Source: Lichenibacterium minor
Lineage (GTDB): Bacteria; Pseudomonadota; Alphaproteobacteria; Rhizobiales; Beijerinckiaceae
Direction of reading: 5' to 3'
NCBI RefSeq assembly: GCF_004137685.1
Contig: NZ_QYBB01000029.1
Coordinates: 1 to 56,199 of the forward strand
DNA length: 56,199 nt
Below the pieces are notes generated by a model. The model worked only from the letters and a program-made list of their open reading frames with translations, was not told the DNA's origin and did no database searches. A program made the position numbers and the translations under genes. Positions 23,444-35,115 of this stretch are shown in pieces (the first letter of the stretch is position 1; each line of letters begins with the position of its first letter).

Positions 23444-26400
23444 ATGCAGCATTCCCGGGACCGAGACGGCGAGGGTTCGAGCCTCGATACGGCCTTCGCC
23501 GACCCGGCCTTCGCGGGGCTCAAGGCGCGGGGGGCCCCCTTCGCCATCCTGCGGCCCGACGCGCGGGTGGTGCTGTGGGCCAACGCGGCGGCGGCGGATG
23601 GATGGGGCGCCGCGGACGCGGAAGCCTGTGCCGAGGTCCTGTTCGGGTCCGACGGGCGCGGCGGCTGGCTCGACGGCCTCACCCGCGGGCTGGTGCCGGG
23701 CCGGGCGGCGCGCCTCGTGCGGGGCGGCGTCGCGCGGGGCTCCGCCCCGCCGGCCCGCACGGCGCTGATCCGCGCCTGGACGGACCCCGACGGCGAAACG
23801 CTGATCGCCCTCGCGGTGCCGGACGCCGAGGCCGGGACGCCGGCCGATCCCGACGCGTGGCGCCGCACCGCCTGGGCTGTCCAGCCGGCCGCCGAACCGC
23901 GGGACGGACGTCCGGACCACGCCGACATCGCCGCCCCCGACGCCGGGGAGGCCGAGGACGAGCCAGCCGACACCGGCGTGGTCCTGGCGCGCCGCGGCCA
24001 GCTCGCCGTGCTGCGCGACAGGCTCAGCCGGGCGGTGGACGGCGCCGTCACGTTGCGGCTGCTGTGGCGCACCGACGCCGAAGGCGCGGTGGTGTCCATC
24101 GACGCGGCGGCCTTCGCGCGCCTCGGCTCGCCCCTGCGCTTCGACGGCGTCCCGCTGCCCGACGCGGTCGCGGCCTTCGATCCCGAAGGGGGCCGCCGGC
24201 TGAGCGCCGCATTGGCGACGCGGGCCACCTGGGCGGGGATCGCCTTCGAGCTGCCGGTCGCCGACAGGGCCGCGACCGTTCCGGTGGCGCTCAGCGCGTC
24301 GCCGGTGCTCGGGCCCGAGCGGTCCTTCGCGGGCTTCCGCGGCTTCGGCATCGTCGACCTCGCCCGCCTCGCCCTTTCGGCGCGCCCCGTGCCGGCCCCG
24401 GCGGAGGAGGGGGCCGGCGAGGCGGACGGCGCGCAGGACGGGGACGGACCCGAGGTCGACGCGCCCGCCCCCCCGGCGTCGGTCGACGCCTTCGCTCCCC
24501 CGACGTCGGTCGACGCCTTCGCGCCTCCAGCGTCGGTCGACGCCTTCGCTCCCCCGGCGTCGGTCGACGCCCCGGTGCCGCCTGCGGCTGCGCCCGAAGC
24601 CCCCGCGATCGTGCCCGCCGTGGACGACGAGCCGCCGGCCGAAGCGCGGCCGGCCGCCAACGTGGTCCAGCTCCGGGCCTTCCAGGGTTCGGCTTCGGGC
24701 CGGTTCGGGGCCGCCCCGGTGCCGTCGGCGGCCTTCGAACCGGCGCCCGCGGCTCCCGCCGGGACGGCGGACGGCGGCTCCCCCGCCGCGCTCCCGCCCG
24801 CTCCGGGCGACCGGCCGGCGGGCCCGCAGGACGAGCCGCTCGACGACCAGCTCGCCTTCCTGGCGCTGGGCGAAGCGCTCCGCGCCCGCATCGGCGCGTC
24901 CGCGCCCGCCCCGGAGCCGGCGGACCTGCCGCCATCCGCCGAAGAGCCGGTGGCGGACGCTCCCGCGCCGGACGCGCCGGACGCGTCCCAGCCCGCCGCG
25001 GCGGGCACGGCGCCCTCGGAGGAGCCCGCGTCCCCGCTGCTCGATTGGCTGCCCATCGCCGTCCTGGCGACCGTGTCGGGCAGGCCGGTCTTCGCCAACC
25101 CCGCCGCGGCAGCCCGCCTCGGCTTCCACGACCCCCGGGACCTGATCGGGGCCGGCGATGCGCTTGTGGTGTCGTCCGCCGAAGCCGACCGGATCGAGCT
25201 CCGCGACGCGCGGGGAACCGTCCTGACCAGCGCGGCCCGCCGCGTGGAGGTGCCCTGGGCGGGGGCGTCCGCCACGCTCTGGCTCCTGTCGGAACCGGAC
25301 CAGGATGGCGTCGCGCCCGAGGCCGCCGACCCGCGCCCCGCGCCCGCCGAAGCGGGCGAGGACCGCTCGACCGAACTGCTCGACCGGGTCGACGACGCCG
25401 TGGCGCTGCTCGACGCGGCGGGACGGGTGCGCCGGTTGAACCGCCGGGGCGAGGGCTGGTTCGGCCGCGCCGAGGCCGAGGGGGCGCCCGCGCGCGGCTT
25501 CACCGACCTGCTCGAACCCGAAAGCCGCCCCGTCGCGCTGGCCCTGCTCGGGGACGTCCGGAAGCAGCGCGACGGGCTCGGCCAGCCCCCGCTCCGGCGC
25601 GACGTCCTGGCGCGCACGGGTGAGAACGGGGCGACGCCGATGGTGCTGACCCTGGGTCGCCTCGGCGCTTCCGGCTTCTACGCGACGCTGCGCGACGTGT
25701 CGGCGCTGCTCCGCGCCGAAACCGACCGCGCCCGGACGGAGCGCGACCACGCGCGCGCCGCCGGCCGCCTGCCCGACCTCCTCGCCAAGGTCAGCCACGA
25801 GATCCGCACGCCGCTCGGCGCCATCCTGGGCTTCGCCGAGGTGATGATGGACGAGCGCTTCGGGCCGCTCGGCAACCCGCGCTACAAGGACTACCTGAAG
25901 GACATCCACGCGTCCGGCGCCCAGGTCGTGGCGCTGGTCGACGACCTGCTCGACCTGTCCCGCATCGAGGCGGGCCAGCTCGACCTCGACGTCGCGGCCG
26001 TGGACGTGAACCGCGTCGTCGCCGAGGCGGTCGCGCAGATGCAGCCCGAGGCGCATCGCGTGCGGGTCATCATGCGGACCTCGCTCGCCGGGCGCATCCC
26101 GGCGGTGCTGGCCGACGAGCGCTCGACGCGGCAGATCGTCAGGAACATCCTGTCCAACGCCGTGAAGTTCAACGAGCCCGGCGGCCAGGTGATCGTGTCG
26201 ACGGCGCTGGGCGAAGCCGGGGCGGTGCTGCTGCGGGTGCGCGACACGGGCGTCGGCATGAGCGAGGAGGAGATCGCGGCGGCGCTGGAGCCCTTCGGCG
26301 GCCTCCCGGCGCGGCCCCGCGCCCACGGCAACGGGCTCGGCCTGCCGTTGACCCGCGCGCTGGTGGGCGCCAACGGCGCCAGCATGACGATCCGCAGCCG

Positions 26401-26473
26401 CCCGCGCGAGGGCACGCTGGTCGAGGTGTGCTTCGCGTCGGCGGGTGAAGCGGAAGCACGGCGCCCCGCGTGA
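23444..26473 (+). CDS. PdhS-like PAS sensor histidine kinase
   Basis: 1009 residues from the ATG at 23444; an in-frame GTG at 23441 is an alternative. N-terminal PAS-like region (FAILRPDARVVLWANAAAADGWG), then a long Ala/Pro-rich disordered middle with a 9-residue tandem repeat, PAS at about 530-610 (LPIAVLATVSGRPVFANPAAAARLGF) and at about 640-750, HisKA with SHEIRTPLGAILGFAEVM (H785), HATPase with NILSNAVKF, DTGVGM and GNGLGLPL. The NPRYKDYLKDIHASG stretch is typical of the PdhS/PleC/DivJ group that controls the DivK cell-cycle relay in Rhizobiales. No receiver domain and no membrane spans. Confidence 0.88.
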   Translation: MQHSRDRDGEGSSLDTAFADPAFAGLKARGAPFAILRPDARVVLWANAAAADGWGAADAEACAEVLFGSDGRGGWLDGLTRGLVPGRAARLVRGGVARGSAPPARTALIRAWTDPDGETLIALAVPDAEAGTPADPDAWRRTAWAVQPAAEPRDGRPDHADIAAPDAGEAEDEPADTGVVLARRGQLAVLRDRLSRAVDGAVTLRLLWRTDAEGAVVSIDAAAFARLGSPLRFDGVPLPDAVAAFDPEGGRRLSAALATRATWAGIAFELPVADRAATVPVALSASPVLGPERSFAGFRGFGIVDLARLALSARPVPAPAEEGAGEADGAQDGDGPEVDAPAPPASVDAFAPPTSVDAFAPPASVDAFAPPASVDAPVPPAAAPEAPAIVPAVDDEPPAEARPAANVVQLRAFQGSASGRFGAAPVPSAAFEPAPAAPAGTADGGSPAALPPAPGDRPAGPQDEPLDDQLAFLALGEALRARIGASAPAPEPADLPPSAEEPVADAPAPDAPDASQPAAAGTAPSEEPASPLLDWLPIAVLATVSGRPVFANPAAAARLGFHDPRDLIGAGDALVVSSAEADRIELRDARGTVLTSAARRVEVPWAGASATLWLLSEPDQDGVAPEAADPRPAPAEAGEDRSTELLDRVDDAVALLDAAGRVRRLNRRGEGWFGRAEAEGAPARGFTDLLEPESRPVALALLGDVRKQRDGLGQPPLRRDVLARTGENGATPMVLTLGRLGASGFYATLRDVSALLRAETDRARTERDHARAAGRLPDLLAKVSHEIRTPLGAILGFAEVMMDERFGPLGNPRYKDYLKDIHASGAQVVALVDDLLDLSRIEAGQLDLDVAAVDVNRVVAEAVAQMQPEAHRVRVIMRTSLAGRIPAVLADERSTRQIVRNILSNAVKFNEPGGQVIVSTALGEAGAVLLRVRDTGVGMSEEEIAAALEPFGGLPARPRAHGNGLGLPLTRALVGANGASMTIRSRPREGTLVEVCFASAGEAEARRPA
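24476..24573 (+). repeat. 27-bp in-frame tandem repeat inside the PdhS-like kinase
   Basis: About three and a half copies of a 27-base unit encode PP(A/T)SVDAFA repeated. Copies differ by a few third-position changes, so the repeat is not brand new. It lies in the disordered linker, and a change in copy number would keep the frame. Confidence 0.8.
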
Positions 26474-26656
26474 AGGCGGTGGTCCGGGCGCCCGCGTTGC
26501 GCGGGGGCGGGGGCTCGCCTAAGCAGAACGGGTGGGTCGACCCACGAATGCCCGCTTCTCCTTCGAGGGAAGAAAGGCAGGACGGCGCGGGCGGGCCCCC
26601 GCGGTCCTGCTGAGGATGCAGGCGTTTTCCGCGCTCCCGAGAAAGGCTGCCGCGCC

Positions 26657-28048
26657 ATGTCGTCCCCCTTCCTGATCTGGACCATGCAGCGTACGGGCGG
26701 CACGTCGCTGACCGAGCTCCTGATGGCGATGTCGGAGCACCGCAGCGCCGAGCACGAGCCCTTCAACTGGGCCAAGAAGCAGCCGCGCCAGTTCTGGCCC
26801 ATCACGGAAGCCTGGAACACCACCCACAACGCCGACGTGCTGCGGGCGTCGCTCGACGGGCTGTTCGCGCAGCGCTTCCTCGTCAAGCACTGCTACGAGC
26901 TGCTCAGCATGTCCTTCAACATGCACCTGATGCAGGCCGCGGCGGGCACGCCCTACCGCCACGTGGTGCTGCGGCGGCGGGACGAGCCGTCGCGCCTCGT
27001 GTCCAAGTTCATCGCCGAATCGCAGGGCACCTGGTTCAAGGACTACGCCCGCAAGGTGTTCACCCAGGTGGCCGAGGGCGATCGCAAGCTCGCGCCCCTG
27101 CCGGTCGACCGCGTGGTGGGCCACTACCGCCACAGCGAGGACGCCACCAAGTTCATCAACGACACGCTGGCCTCCCTCGACGTGCCGCGCCTGGAGATCT
27201 GGTACGAGGACCTGTACACCGGCACGCGCGACGAGCGGCTGGCGCACCTGAACCGGCTGTTCGACTTCCTGAGCTTCAGCCACGCGGACGTGGCCGAGCA
27301 TCGCGCCCTGATCGACGAGAAGATCTTCCAGAGCGGCCAGAACACGCGCTCGGTGGCGAGCCTGCTGCCCAACCTCGGCGACGTGCTGGAAGGGCTGCAG
27401 TCCGCGGGCTGCGACATCTCCCAGAGCCCCCTCGCCGAGGGCGTCGAGCTGCCCGGGCGAGACGTGCTGCCGGCCGGCCCGCGCGACCGCATCGCGCGCG
27501 AATGCGCCGTCTTCGCGCAAACCTACGCGGCCGTCGGCCCCTATCTCGAGATCGGCCGGGAAGGCCCCCAGCACGCCGTGCTGAACCACCCGGACTTCGC
27601 CGGGGCCGAGCGAACCTTCGTGAGCGGGCGGGCGGGGCGGCCGCAGGACGGGGTCGCGGCCCATGTGGCCGACCCGAACGACCTCGGCGCGCTGTTCCCC
27701 GACGCCAGCTTCGGCACCGTGCTGTGGATCAACGGCCTCGCCCACGACAAGCGGTTCTGGCGCACGCTCGACGAGATCGGGCGCGTGCTCAAGCCGGGCG
27801 GCACGTTGATCGTGGTGTCGCCCGGCTTCTCGAAGAGCGCCGGCCAGGCCGGCATCGCCATCACGGGCCAGAAGGGCAACGCCATCGCGGACGCCACCCT
27901 CACCTACCGGGTGCACGACGCGCCGGACTATTGGCGCCTGAGCCCGCAGGGGCTGCGCGACGCCGTGCTCGACGGTTTCGCGGTGCGCGAGGTGCGGGTG
28001 ATGATGATGCCGCCGCGCATGTTCGGGGTCGCCACCAAGCCGGATTGA
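26657..28048 (+). CDS. Sulfotransferase-methyltransferase fusion protein
   Basis: 463 residues. The N-terminal Stf0-like sulfotransferase (about 1-255) has the 5'-phosphosulfate loop IWTMQRTGGTSLTELL (7-22) and a 3'-phosphate motif RRRDEPSRLVSKF (106-118), so PAPS binding is likely. The C-terminal class I SAM-dependent methyltransferase (about 290-460) has a motif I-like YLEIGREG (297-303), acidic turn AHVADPNDLGALFPDASFGTVLW, and FWRTLDEIGRVLKPGGTLIVVSPGF. The motif I loop EIGREG is less Gly-rich than usual, but this subgroup is known to look like that. Substrate unknown; a glycan or lipid is plausible since other surface-sugar genes are in the window. Confidence 0.85.
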   Translation: MSSPFLIWTMQRTGGTSLTELLMAMSEHRSAEHEPFNWAKKQPRQFWPITEAWNTTHNADVLRASLDGLFAQRFLVKHCYELLSMSFNMHLMQAAAGTPYRHVVLRRRDEPSRLVSKFIAESQGTWFKDYARKVFTQVAEGDRKLAPLPVDRVVGHYRHSEDATKFINDTLASLDVPRLEIWYEDLYTGTRDERLAHLNRLFDFLSFSHADVAEHRALIDEKIFQSGQNTRSVASLLPNLGDVLEGLQSAGCDISQSPLAEGVELPGRDVLPAGPRDRIARECAVFAQTYAAVGPYLEIGREGPQHAVLNHPDFAGAERTFVSGRAGRPQDGVAAHVADPNDLGALFPDASFGTVLWINGLAHDKRFWRTLDEIGRVLKPGGTLIVVSPGFSKSAGQAGIAITGQKGNAIADATLTYRVHDAPDYWRLSPQGLRDAVLDGFAVREVRVMMMPPRMFGVATKPD

Positions 28049-28146
28049 GCGGCTCCCCTTCCGCCCCAGCCGGGTCGCGGATCACGCCGACGGCGGCCCG
28101 GAGGGATCCTCATCCCGAGCGGGTCGCGGCCCGGCCGGGTCCCGGA

Positions 28147-29379
28147 TCACTCGGCCGCCAGCCGGCACAGCGCTTCCGTCACCCGGAAGGCGTCCACGAA
28201 GGCGCCGACGGGCAGGCATTCGAAGCGGGAATGGAAGTTGAGGCCGCCGGTGAAGTAGTTCGGCGTGGGAAGGCCGCGCGCCGACAGCGCCGAACCGTCC
28301 GTCCCGCCCCGCATGGCGACCACCTTCGGGGCGATGCCCCGCTCCGCGAGGGCGCGGAAGATCAGCTCGACCGACCTGCGGTCGTCCCCGAGCGCGCCGT
28401 CGATGTTGGCGTAGGTGTCCTCGATGGCGAGCGAGACGGCCGCGCGGGGGTGCCGCGCCCGCAGTGTTTCCACCGCCGCCGCGACCGCGCGCTTGCGTTC
28501 GGCGAAGCGCGTCCCGTCGAAGTCCCGGATCGCCATGTCCAGCGTCGCCCGCGCCTGGTCGCCGCCGATCCGGTTGAACCACCAGTAGCCGTCGCGCCCG
28601 GCCGTGTGCTCGGGCGTCTGCTGCGGATCGAACAGGCCGATCAGCTCGGTGGCGAGCAGGATGGGGTTGACCAGGACGCCCTTGGCCGACACCGGGTGGG
28701 CCGTGACCCCGGTGATCTCGATCCGGGCGGAAGCGGCGTTGAACGTCTCGTAGGCGACCTCGCCGCGCTCGCCGCCGTCGATCGTGTAGGCGAAGGCGGC
28801 GGGAAAGCGGGCGAGGTCGAGGGCCTTGGCGCCCCGCAGCCCGATCTCCTCGTCGGGCACGAAGGCCAGCAGGACATCGCCGCGCGGCATCCCCGTGCGC
28901 CCGAACGTGTCGACCAGCGTCATCAGGATCGCCACCGCGGCCTTGTTGTCGGCGCCGAGCACGCCCGTCCCGTCGCCGAAGACGATCTCCTCGCCGCGGT
29001 AGGGCATGATTTCGGGGTGCTCGGCGGCGCGCAGCCAGATGCCGTGTTCGGCGTTGAGCGCCAAGTCCTCGCCCTCGAAGCGCAGCCGCTGCGGGCGGAT
29101 GTCCGGCGACAGGCCGACGTCGACCGTGTCGAGATGCGCCACGAAGCCGATCGTCGGCGCGCCCGGCACCGTGCCGGGCAGGCGCGCCGTGAGGATGCCG
29201 TTGGCGTCGAGGTGGACGTCGGCGGCGCCCGCCCCGTCGAGCTCGCCCTTGAGCATCTCGGCCAGGCGCAGCTGGCCGGGCGTGCTCGGCAGGGTGGCGA
29301 CGGCGGCGTCGCTCTGGCTGGTCACCGACAGGTAGCGGAAGAACCGTTCGAGCAGCGGTTCTGCGATGAGGTCGGCCAT
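28147..29379 (-). CDS. pepT: Peptidase T (tripeptide aminopeptidase)
   Basis: 410 residues, the usual length of PepT. It removes the N-terminal residue of tripeptides in the cytosol with two zinc ions (M20 family). Visible motifs: FVAHLDTVD (H82, catalytic D84), GADNKAAVA (D144 bridging), PDEEIG (E177 catalytic base, E178 ligand), TIDGGERGEV (D201), and the late His in GGLNFHSRFE. The dimerisation domain has GVTAHPVSAKGVLVNP. All key residues are present. Stands alone between the fusion gene and a pseudogene. Confidence 0.96.
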   Translation of the reverse strand: MADLIAEPLLERFFRYLSVTSQSDAAVATLPSTPGQLRLAEMLKGELDGAGAADVHLDANGILTARLPGTVPGAPTIGFVAHLDTVDVGLSPDIRPQRLRFEGEDLALNAEHGIWLRAAEHPEIMPYRGEEIVFGDGTGVLGADNKAAVAILMTLVDTFGRTGMPRGDVLLAFVPDEEIGLRGAKALDLARFPAAFAYTIDGGERGEVAYETFNAASARIEITGVTAHPVSAKGVLVNPILLATELIGLFDPQQTPEHTAGRDGYWWFNRIGGDQARATLDMAIRDFDGTRFAERKRAVAAAVETLRARHPRAAVSLAIEDTYANIDGALGDDRRSVELIFRALAERGIAPKVVAMRGGTDGSALSARGLPTPNYFTGGLNFHSRFECLPVGAFVDAFRVTEALCRLAAE

Positions 29380-29494
29380 GGATCGGCTCCGGGTGTGCCG
29401 GCGCGGGGCCGGTCCGTCGATGGCGGCCAGCCTAGCGCATGTCGTGCCGTCGCGGATATGCCGGCGCCGCGCGGCCGCGCGGCGCCGGGAAGCG

Positions 29495-29939
29495 TCAGGC
29501 CAGGGCGCCGTGGGCGATGTCCCCGGACTTCACCGCCCCTGTCGTGCCGGCGCCCGTCAGCTTGATCGCATCCGTGATGGCCGTGCCGCTGCCGCCCGTC
29601 GTGAACAGGAACCCGTCCGTCCCGTCCGCCACGAAGGAATAGGTGTCGCCACTGAGGTGTTGGGCCCCTGGTTGCCGCAGAGCACGGCGCGACGCGGCCC
29701 CGGGGACGCGGGGTTGACGCCGAGCATCTCCAGCAGGTCCGGGAGGGGCTCGGCGCCGTGCGGCAGGGCATCGACGAACGCCGCGACCCGGGCCGGCGGA
29801 GCGACGAGCCACGTCGTGCCGCGGGTGCGGCCCACCGCGACGTCGAGCACCGCGAAGAACAGTTCGCCCGATGGGGCATGGCGACCGCGACCGCGTCGGG
29901 GGACTGGCGGGCCCGGCAGGCGATGACGCGATCGGACAT
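29495..29939 (-). pseudogene. Frameshifted gene of unknown family
   Basis: Coding signal passes through three frames. It starts MSDRVIACRARQSPDAVAVAMP at 29939, moves to PSGELFFAVLDVAVGRTRGTTWLVAPPARVAAFVDALPHGAEPL...AVLCGNQGP, then to QHLSGDTYSFVADGTDGFLFTTGGSGTAITDAIKLTG and ends GDIAHGALA. The shifts fall near 29873 (in a CCCC run) and near 29660. Joined, they give a protein of about 146 residues whose end resembles tails of secreted repeat proteins. Either decay or sequencing error in C/G runs would explain it. Confidence 0.65.
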
Positions 29940-30412
29940 GAGATCCCTTTCGCGTCGCGGGCGAGGCGACTGAGCGTCGCTCACCCGGCACCGGAGCCGG
30001 TCTCATCCGGAACGGACCGCATGCCGCACGGCGGCGACTTGCGCCAGCGTCCCGAATTCATGACCGAGCGTTTCCATCCCTTGCATCAGCGTCCCTGAGC
30101 GTCACTTTGTACGACCAGCAGTCGTTCGCGGCGTCGGATGTCGCGGCAGTGATGCCAAGTTCAGGAAAGGAGCGCGGACCCGTGCCTGACGTCGAAAGGG
30201 AGTGGAAGCATGACGATGAGCCGGCGGGCTTTGGAAACTGCCGCAGGAACGGCTGCCGGGCTTCGGGCGAATATGTCGGGAACTCTGGGGCATCCACCGC
30301 CGCCCACCCCGGCCTGTGAGGCTCTGTCGATGACGGATGCTTCGTTCCGGGGCCGCCTCCATGCAACTCACGCGGTGCGGCGTGGGTCGGGCACCACCGC
30401 CGGCGCGCCCCG
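29940..30412. other. Non-coding stretch upstream of the AraC gene
   Basis: About 470 bases with no convincing gene. A 68-codon frame at 30210 has AAGGGAG before its ATG but its translation looks random. It probably holds the promoters of the AraC gene and of the broken gene. Confidence 0.5.
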
Positions 30413-31453
30413 GTGAGCGACGAATCCGGCGCGCGCCCCGCCCCGGCCCCTGGCCCCCTGGTCTTCCGCAACGACCCGTCCGACGGCTTCGGCCGCTACC
30501 ACGACCTCGTCGGGGCGTCGGGCGCCGCGACGGCGCGGCGCGGCGAGATCTTCGAGGCGACGGTGGCGGCCCACAACGCGCCCGGCGTGATGCTGTTCGA
30601 TCGGCAGATCGTCGGCGCCGAGCACCGCCGCGAGCCGGCCCACATCCGCCGCGACGGCTTCGAGCACTTCTACCTGCAGGTGCTGCGCTCGGGGCTGCTG
30701 ATGACGGGCCCACTGGGCGAGGAACAATGGCTCGCGCCCGGCGACGCCGTGCTGATGGACGCCGCGCAGCCGCAGCGCACTGTCGTGGTCGCGGCCGACT
30801 ACGTGACGGTCGTGCTGGCGCGGCCGTTCGTCGAGGCAGCATTGCCGGACGCGCGCGGGCTGCACGGGCGTCGCATCCCGCGTGCGGCCTTCCAGGGCTT
30901 GGCGACCTTCCAGGGCTTGGGCGACGCCGTGCTGTCGCTGGCCCGGCGCGTGGGGGACCTGGATGCCGAAGCCTTGTCGGGGGCGGCCGGGATGATGGCC
31001 GACCTCCTGGCCGGCGTCTCGCCGGGCGGCGAGCGCCGGGACGACGCCGTGGCGAGCGCATCGGATCGGCTCCGGGCCGTGCTCTTCATCGACGCCCATA
31101 TCGCGCGGCCGGGGCTCGACGTCGCCGCGGTCGCGGCCGGCGTGGGCCTGTCGCGCAGCGCGCTCTACCGCGCCTTCGAAGCGGTGGGCGGCGTCGAGCG
31201 CGAGATCACCCGGCGCAGGGTCGCCCGCTTCCGGTCCGCCCTGATGCGCCCCGGCGAGCTGCGCTCGATCGAGCGGCTCGCCTTTGCGCACGGGTTCAGC
31301 TCGCCCGGCCATTGTTCCCGGCAGTTCAAGGCCACCTACGGCCTGACGCCGGGCGCGTGCCGGGCCGGCCTCCGCGAGGTGCAGGGCGGGAACGCCGGCC
31401 TGCGCCTGCACCACCTGCGCGGCTGGTACGGGGAGATCGGCTCGGGGGCGTGA
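30413..31453 (+). CDS. AraC family transcriptional regulator
   Basis: 346 residues from a GTG. The N-terminal part is the AraC-binding-like cupin (about 30-200: FEHFYLQVLRSGLLMTGPLGEEQWLAPGDAVLMDAAQPQRTV). The C-terminal part has the double HTH (about 225-325): DVAAVAAGVGLSRSALYRAFEAVGGVEREITRRRVARFR and RSIERLAFAHGFSSPGHCSRQFKATYGLTPGACR. The AAFQGLATFQGL duplication in the linker is a short internal repeat. No obvious target operon lies next to it, so it may act on distant genes. Confidence 0.92.
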   Translation: MSDESGARPAPAPGPLVFRNDPSDGFGRYHDLVGASGAATARRGEIFEATVAAHNAPGVMLFDRQIVGAEHRREPAHIRRDGFEHFYLQVLRSGLLMTGPLGEEQWLAPGDAVLMDAAQPQRTVVVAADYVTVVLARPFVEAALPDARGLHGRRIPRAAFQGLATFQGLGDAVLSLARRVGDLDAEALSGAAGMMADLLAGVSPGGERRDDAVASASDRLRAVLFIDAHIARPGLDVAAVAAGVGLSRSALYRAFEAVGGVEREITRRRVARFRSALMRPGELRSIERLAFAHGFSSPGHCSRQFKATYGLTPGACRAGLREVQGGNAGLRLHHLRGWYGEIGSGA

Positions 31454-31510
31454 CGGCTCGGGGGCGTGACGGCTTGGGGGTGCCGATCCCGCGGGCCCGC
31501 GCCGTCCCGC

Positions 31511-34396
<2,886 letters not shown>

Positions 34397-34611
34397 AGCG
34401 CCGCTCCGGCCGACTTCAGATCCCGATCCCTGCCGTAGCGGCCGAGGCCGCCGCGGGACAGGGCGTGCCGGCCCGTCGCGCTCCGGCGGTCGTCAATGCC
34501 GCAGGGCCCGATCCGTTCAGCGCCGCTTTGCGATCGGGGAGCCGGCGGCCTGGACGGCGCCCCGCGGCCCGGTTAATCCGCGCCGGGAGCGCGGGCTGGA
34601 GCGGGACGGAC

Positions 34612-35106
34612 ATGGCGGAAACACCGACGGACGATCCGGCGATCGCGGCGCTGTTTGGGCGGCTCGGCATCGTCCCCGGGCGCGTCGAGCATCCGCCGGT
34701 CCACACGGTGGAGGACGCGCTGCCGCATTGGGCCGGGCTGCCCGGCGAGCACACCAAGAACCTGTTCCTGAAGGACGGCAAGCTCCTCTACCTCGTGACG
34801 CTCAGGGCCGACACCCGCGCCGACATGAAGGCGCTGGCCCCCCTGCTCGGCGCGAAGCGCCTGTCCTTCGCCAGCCCCGAGCGGCTGATGGAGCACCTCG
34901 GCACGCCCCCGGGCGCGGTGGGCTTCCTCAGCCTCGTCAAGGACGGGGCGGGCGCCGTGCGCTTCGCCGTCGAGCGGGCCTTGTGGGACGCGGAGCGGAT
35001 CACCGCCCACCCGCTGCGCAACACCGCCACGGTGTCGCTGACAGGGGCGGAGTTCCGCGCCGTGCTGGCCGACCTGGGCGTCGAGCCGATCCTGCTCGAC
35101 CTGTAG
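34612..35106 (+). CDS. YbaK/ProX-type aminoacyl-tRNA deacylase
   Basis: 164 residues from the ATG at 34612. The fold is the YbaK/EbsC deacylase: VEHPPVHTVEDA, the catalytic-lysine region GEHTKNLFLKDGKLLYLVTL, KRLSFASPERLMEHLGTPPGAVGFLSLV. The ...GxxPGxVxP-type loop fits the prolyl-tRNA synthetase-associated (ProXp) subgroup, which clears mischarged Ala-tRNA-Pro or similar. It acts in the cytosol. It converges with the Tad-pilus genes, nine bases from the TadG-like stop. Confidence 0.9.
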   Translation: MAETPTDDPAIAALFGRLGIVPGRVEHPPVHTVEDALPHWAGLPGEHTKNLFLKDGKLLYLVTLRADTRADMKALAPLLGAKRLSFASPERLMEHLGTPPGAVGFLSLVKDGAGAVRFAVERALWDAERITAHPLRNTATVSLTGAEFRAVLADLGVEPILLDL

Positions 35107-35115
35107 GGCCGCGCG

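Noticed and set aside
30210..30416. 68-codon frame with a good ribosome-binding site before the AraC gene
   Set aside because: The translation has no pattern of a real protein and overlaps the AraC start; kept only as a note.
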